8,460 bases of DNA from CAZEYT01 sp964516295 (GTDB lineage: Bacteria; Verrucomicrobiota; Verrucomicrobiia; Chthoniobacterales; Terrimicrobiaceae). Both the position numbers and the translations under genes were made by a program. The notes under the pieces were generated by a model, which saw nothing but the letters and a program-made list of their open reading frames with translations, did no database searches and had not been told where the DNA came from. The stretch is from assembly GCA_964516295.1 (NCBI GenBank), contig CAZEYT010000103.1, forward strand, positions 1 to 8,460, given 5' to 3'. Positions 7,212-8,460 of this stretch are shown piece after piece; the first letter of the stretch is position 1, and every line of letters begins with the position of its first letter.

Positions 7212-8460
7212 ATGAATTCGCCCTTCGAGACTCTGCGAACCTTCGACAGCGGTGGCAAATCAGCCGCCTATCTTCACTCCCTCCCGGCCTTGGAAGAAAA
7301 AGGCGTGGGACCGGTCTCCAAGTTGCCGGTCAGCATTCGGATCGTTTTGGAATCCGTACTCCGGAATTGCGACGGAAAAAAGGTTCGTCCGGCCGATGTC
7401 GAGGTCCTGGCAAACTGGAACGCCAAGGCCCCCGCGACCGAGGAAATCCCGTTCGTGGTTGCCCGGATCGTGCTTCAGGATTTTACCGGTGTCCCGCTTT
7501 TGGTCGACCTCGCCGCCATGCGCAGCGCGGTGCAGCGGTTGGGTGGCAACCCGGCGATCATCGAGCCCCTCGTGCCGGTGGATCTCGTGGTGGACCACTC
7601 GGTGCAGGTCGATTTTTACGGGTCCGCAGAAGCGCTCCGCCTCAACTTGGAGATGGAATTCAAGCGGAACCGCGAGCGCTACCAGTTCCTGAAATGGGGC
7701 CAGCAGGCCTTTGAAACCTTCGGCGTCGTGCCTCCGGGCATCGGCATTGTCCATCAGGTGAATCTGGAATATCTCGCCAAGGGTGTGCTTTCCGCGCCGC
7801 TGGATCCGACGGTCGGCTCGCGGTTGTTTTACCCCGATACCTTGGTAGGAACGGATTCCCACACCACGATGATCAATGGACTCGGTGTCGTTGGCTGGGG
7901 GGTTGGCGGTATCGAGGCGGAAGCGGGCATGCTCGGCCAGCCAGTTTATTTCCTGACGCCCGAAGTCGTGGGTGTCCACCTGACGAACCGTCTCCGCGAG
8001 GGTGTCACGGCGACCGACCTTGCCTTGCATGTCACCCAGCTTCTCCGCAAGGCGAAGGTCGTGGGCAAATTTGTCGAATTCCACGGCGAAGGTGCCGCGA
8101 GTCTGCCGCTCACCGACCGTGCGACGATCGCCAACATGGCACCGGAATACGGAGCCACCATGGGCTTTTTCCCGGTGGACAGCGAGTCGGTGAACTACCT
8201 CGCCGCCACGGGCCGGACGGACGAACAGTGTGCGGCCTTTGAGCATTACTTCCGCGCCCAGGGTCTCTTCGGCATGCCCAAAAAGGGGGAGATCTCCTAC
8301 AGCGTCGACATCGACCTCGATCTCTCGACCGTTCAACCCAGTGTCGCCGGCCCCAAACGCCCGCAGGATCGCATCTATCTCCCGGAACTAGGCGGTGCCT
8401 TTGCAAAACTTCTCACGCCACCAGTGTCCGAGGGAGGCTATGGCAAAGCCGCCACAGACA
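7212..8460 (+). CDS. acnA: Aconitate hydratase, AcnA type (3' partial)
   Basis: Aconitase interconverts citrate and isocitrate through cis-aconitate in the TCA cycle, in the cytoplasm, using a [4Fe-4S] cluster. The 416 residues visible are the N-terminal part of a protein usually near 900 residues; the frame is open to the right edge. Matching motifs are Q89 in VLQDFTGVP, DHS at 128-130 (VDHSVQVD), KWGQQAFETFGVVPPG (161-175), H181 in GIVHQVNLEYL, DSH at 215-217 (GTDSHTTM), GGIEAEAGMLGQP (232-244) and VGKFVEF (284-290). By alignment with mitochondrial aconitase, Q89, D128, H129, H181 and D215-S216-H217 correspond to known active-site residues. The first cluster cysteine, normally within S-C-T-N, is expected just past the window end. 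The ATG at 7212 gives a normal N-terminus (MNSPFETLRTF); no Shine-Dalgarno motif precedes it. The gene is separated by 440 bp from the upstream cluster and probably has its own promoter. AcnA-like is preferred over AcnB because the domain order starts with this N-terminal domain. Confidence 0.97.
   Translation, partial: MNSPFETLRTFDSGGKSAAYLHSLPALEEKGVGPVSKLPVSIRIVLESVLRNCDGKKVRPADVEVLANWNAKAPATEEIPFVVARIVLQDFTGVPLLVDLAAMRSAVQRLGGNPAIIEPLVPVDLVVDHSVQVDFYGSAEALRLNLEMEFKRNRERYQFLKWGQQAFETFGVVPPGIGIVHQVNLEYLAKGVLSAPLDPTVGSRLFYPDTLVGTDSHTTMINGLGVVGWGVGGIEAEAGMLGQPVYFLTPEVVGVHLTNRLREGVTATDLALHVTQLLRKAKVVGKFVEFHGEGAASLPLTDRATIANMAPEYGATMGFFPVDSESVNYLAATGRTDEQCAAFEHYFRAQGLFGMPKKGEISYSVDIDLDLSTVQPSVAGPKRPQDRIYLPELGGAFAKLLTPPVSEGGYGKAATD

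Noticed and set aside
6914..7258. A 114-codon minus-strand open frame as an independent gene
   Set aside because: It overlaps the aconitase start, its N-terminal half looks random and its end runs out of frame across the VOC-like segment. At most its 3' part is the broken upstream portion of the VOC remnant.
7260..8336. A 358-codon open frame on the minus strand
   Set aside because: It is opposite aconitase, whose conserved motifs prove the plus strand; the reverse translation only mirrors that codon pattern.

Overview
The window looks like chromosomal DNA from a GC-rich Gram-negative bacterium. Protein style (a DUF4126-type membrane protein, a very long signal-peptide-bearing membrane protein, an AcnA-type aconitase) and start codons without Shine-Dalgarno motifs suggest Verrucomicrobiota or a relative. 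That assignment is inference from remembered family resemblance, not from a marker gene.

Layout: three plus-strand genes sit close together from the left edge to base 6771. First is an ABC1/AarF/UbiB-family atypical kinase whose 5' end lies outside the window. After 61 bp comes a DUF4126 membrane protein with an extra soluble C-terminal domain. Then, 27 bp after its stop, comes a 1321-residue secreted/membrane protein of unknown function that is very rich in tryptophan and carries repeated beta-hairpin-like motifs. The spacing and common strand suggest one transcription unit concerned with the cell envelope or membrane lipids, but the sequence does not prove a joint function.

Bases 6772-7211 contain no intact gene. 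A short minus-strand open frame there reads as the C-terminus of a VOC (glyoxalase/bleomycin-resistance fold) protein whose N-terminal part is missing or frameshifted, so it is probably a gene remnant. From 7212 to the right edge runs the N-terminal 416 residues of an aconitase of the AcnA type. It has the expected active-site motifs, and its iron-sulfur cysteines lie beyond the window.

No tRNA, rRNA, CRISPR array, insertion sequence or phage gene was seen. The long minus-strand open frames opposite the real genes are GC-driven shadows. The least explained object is the 1321-residue protein.
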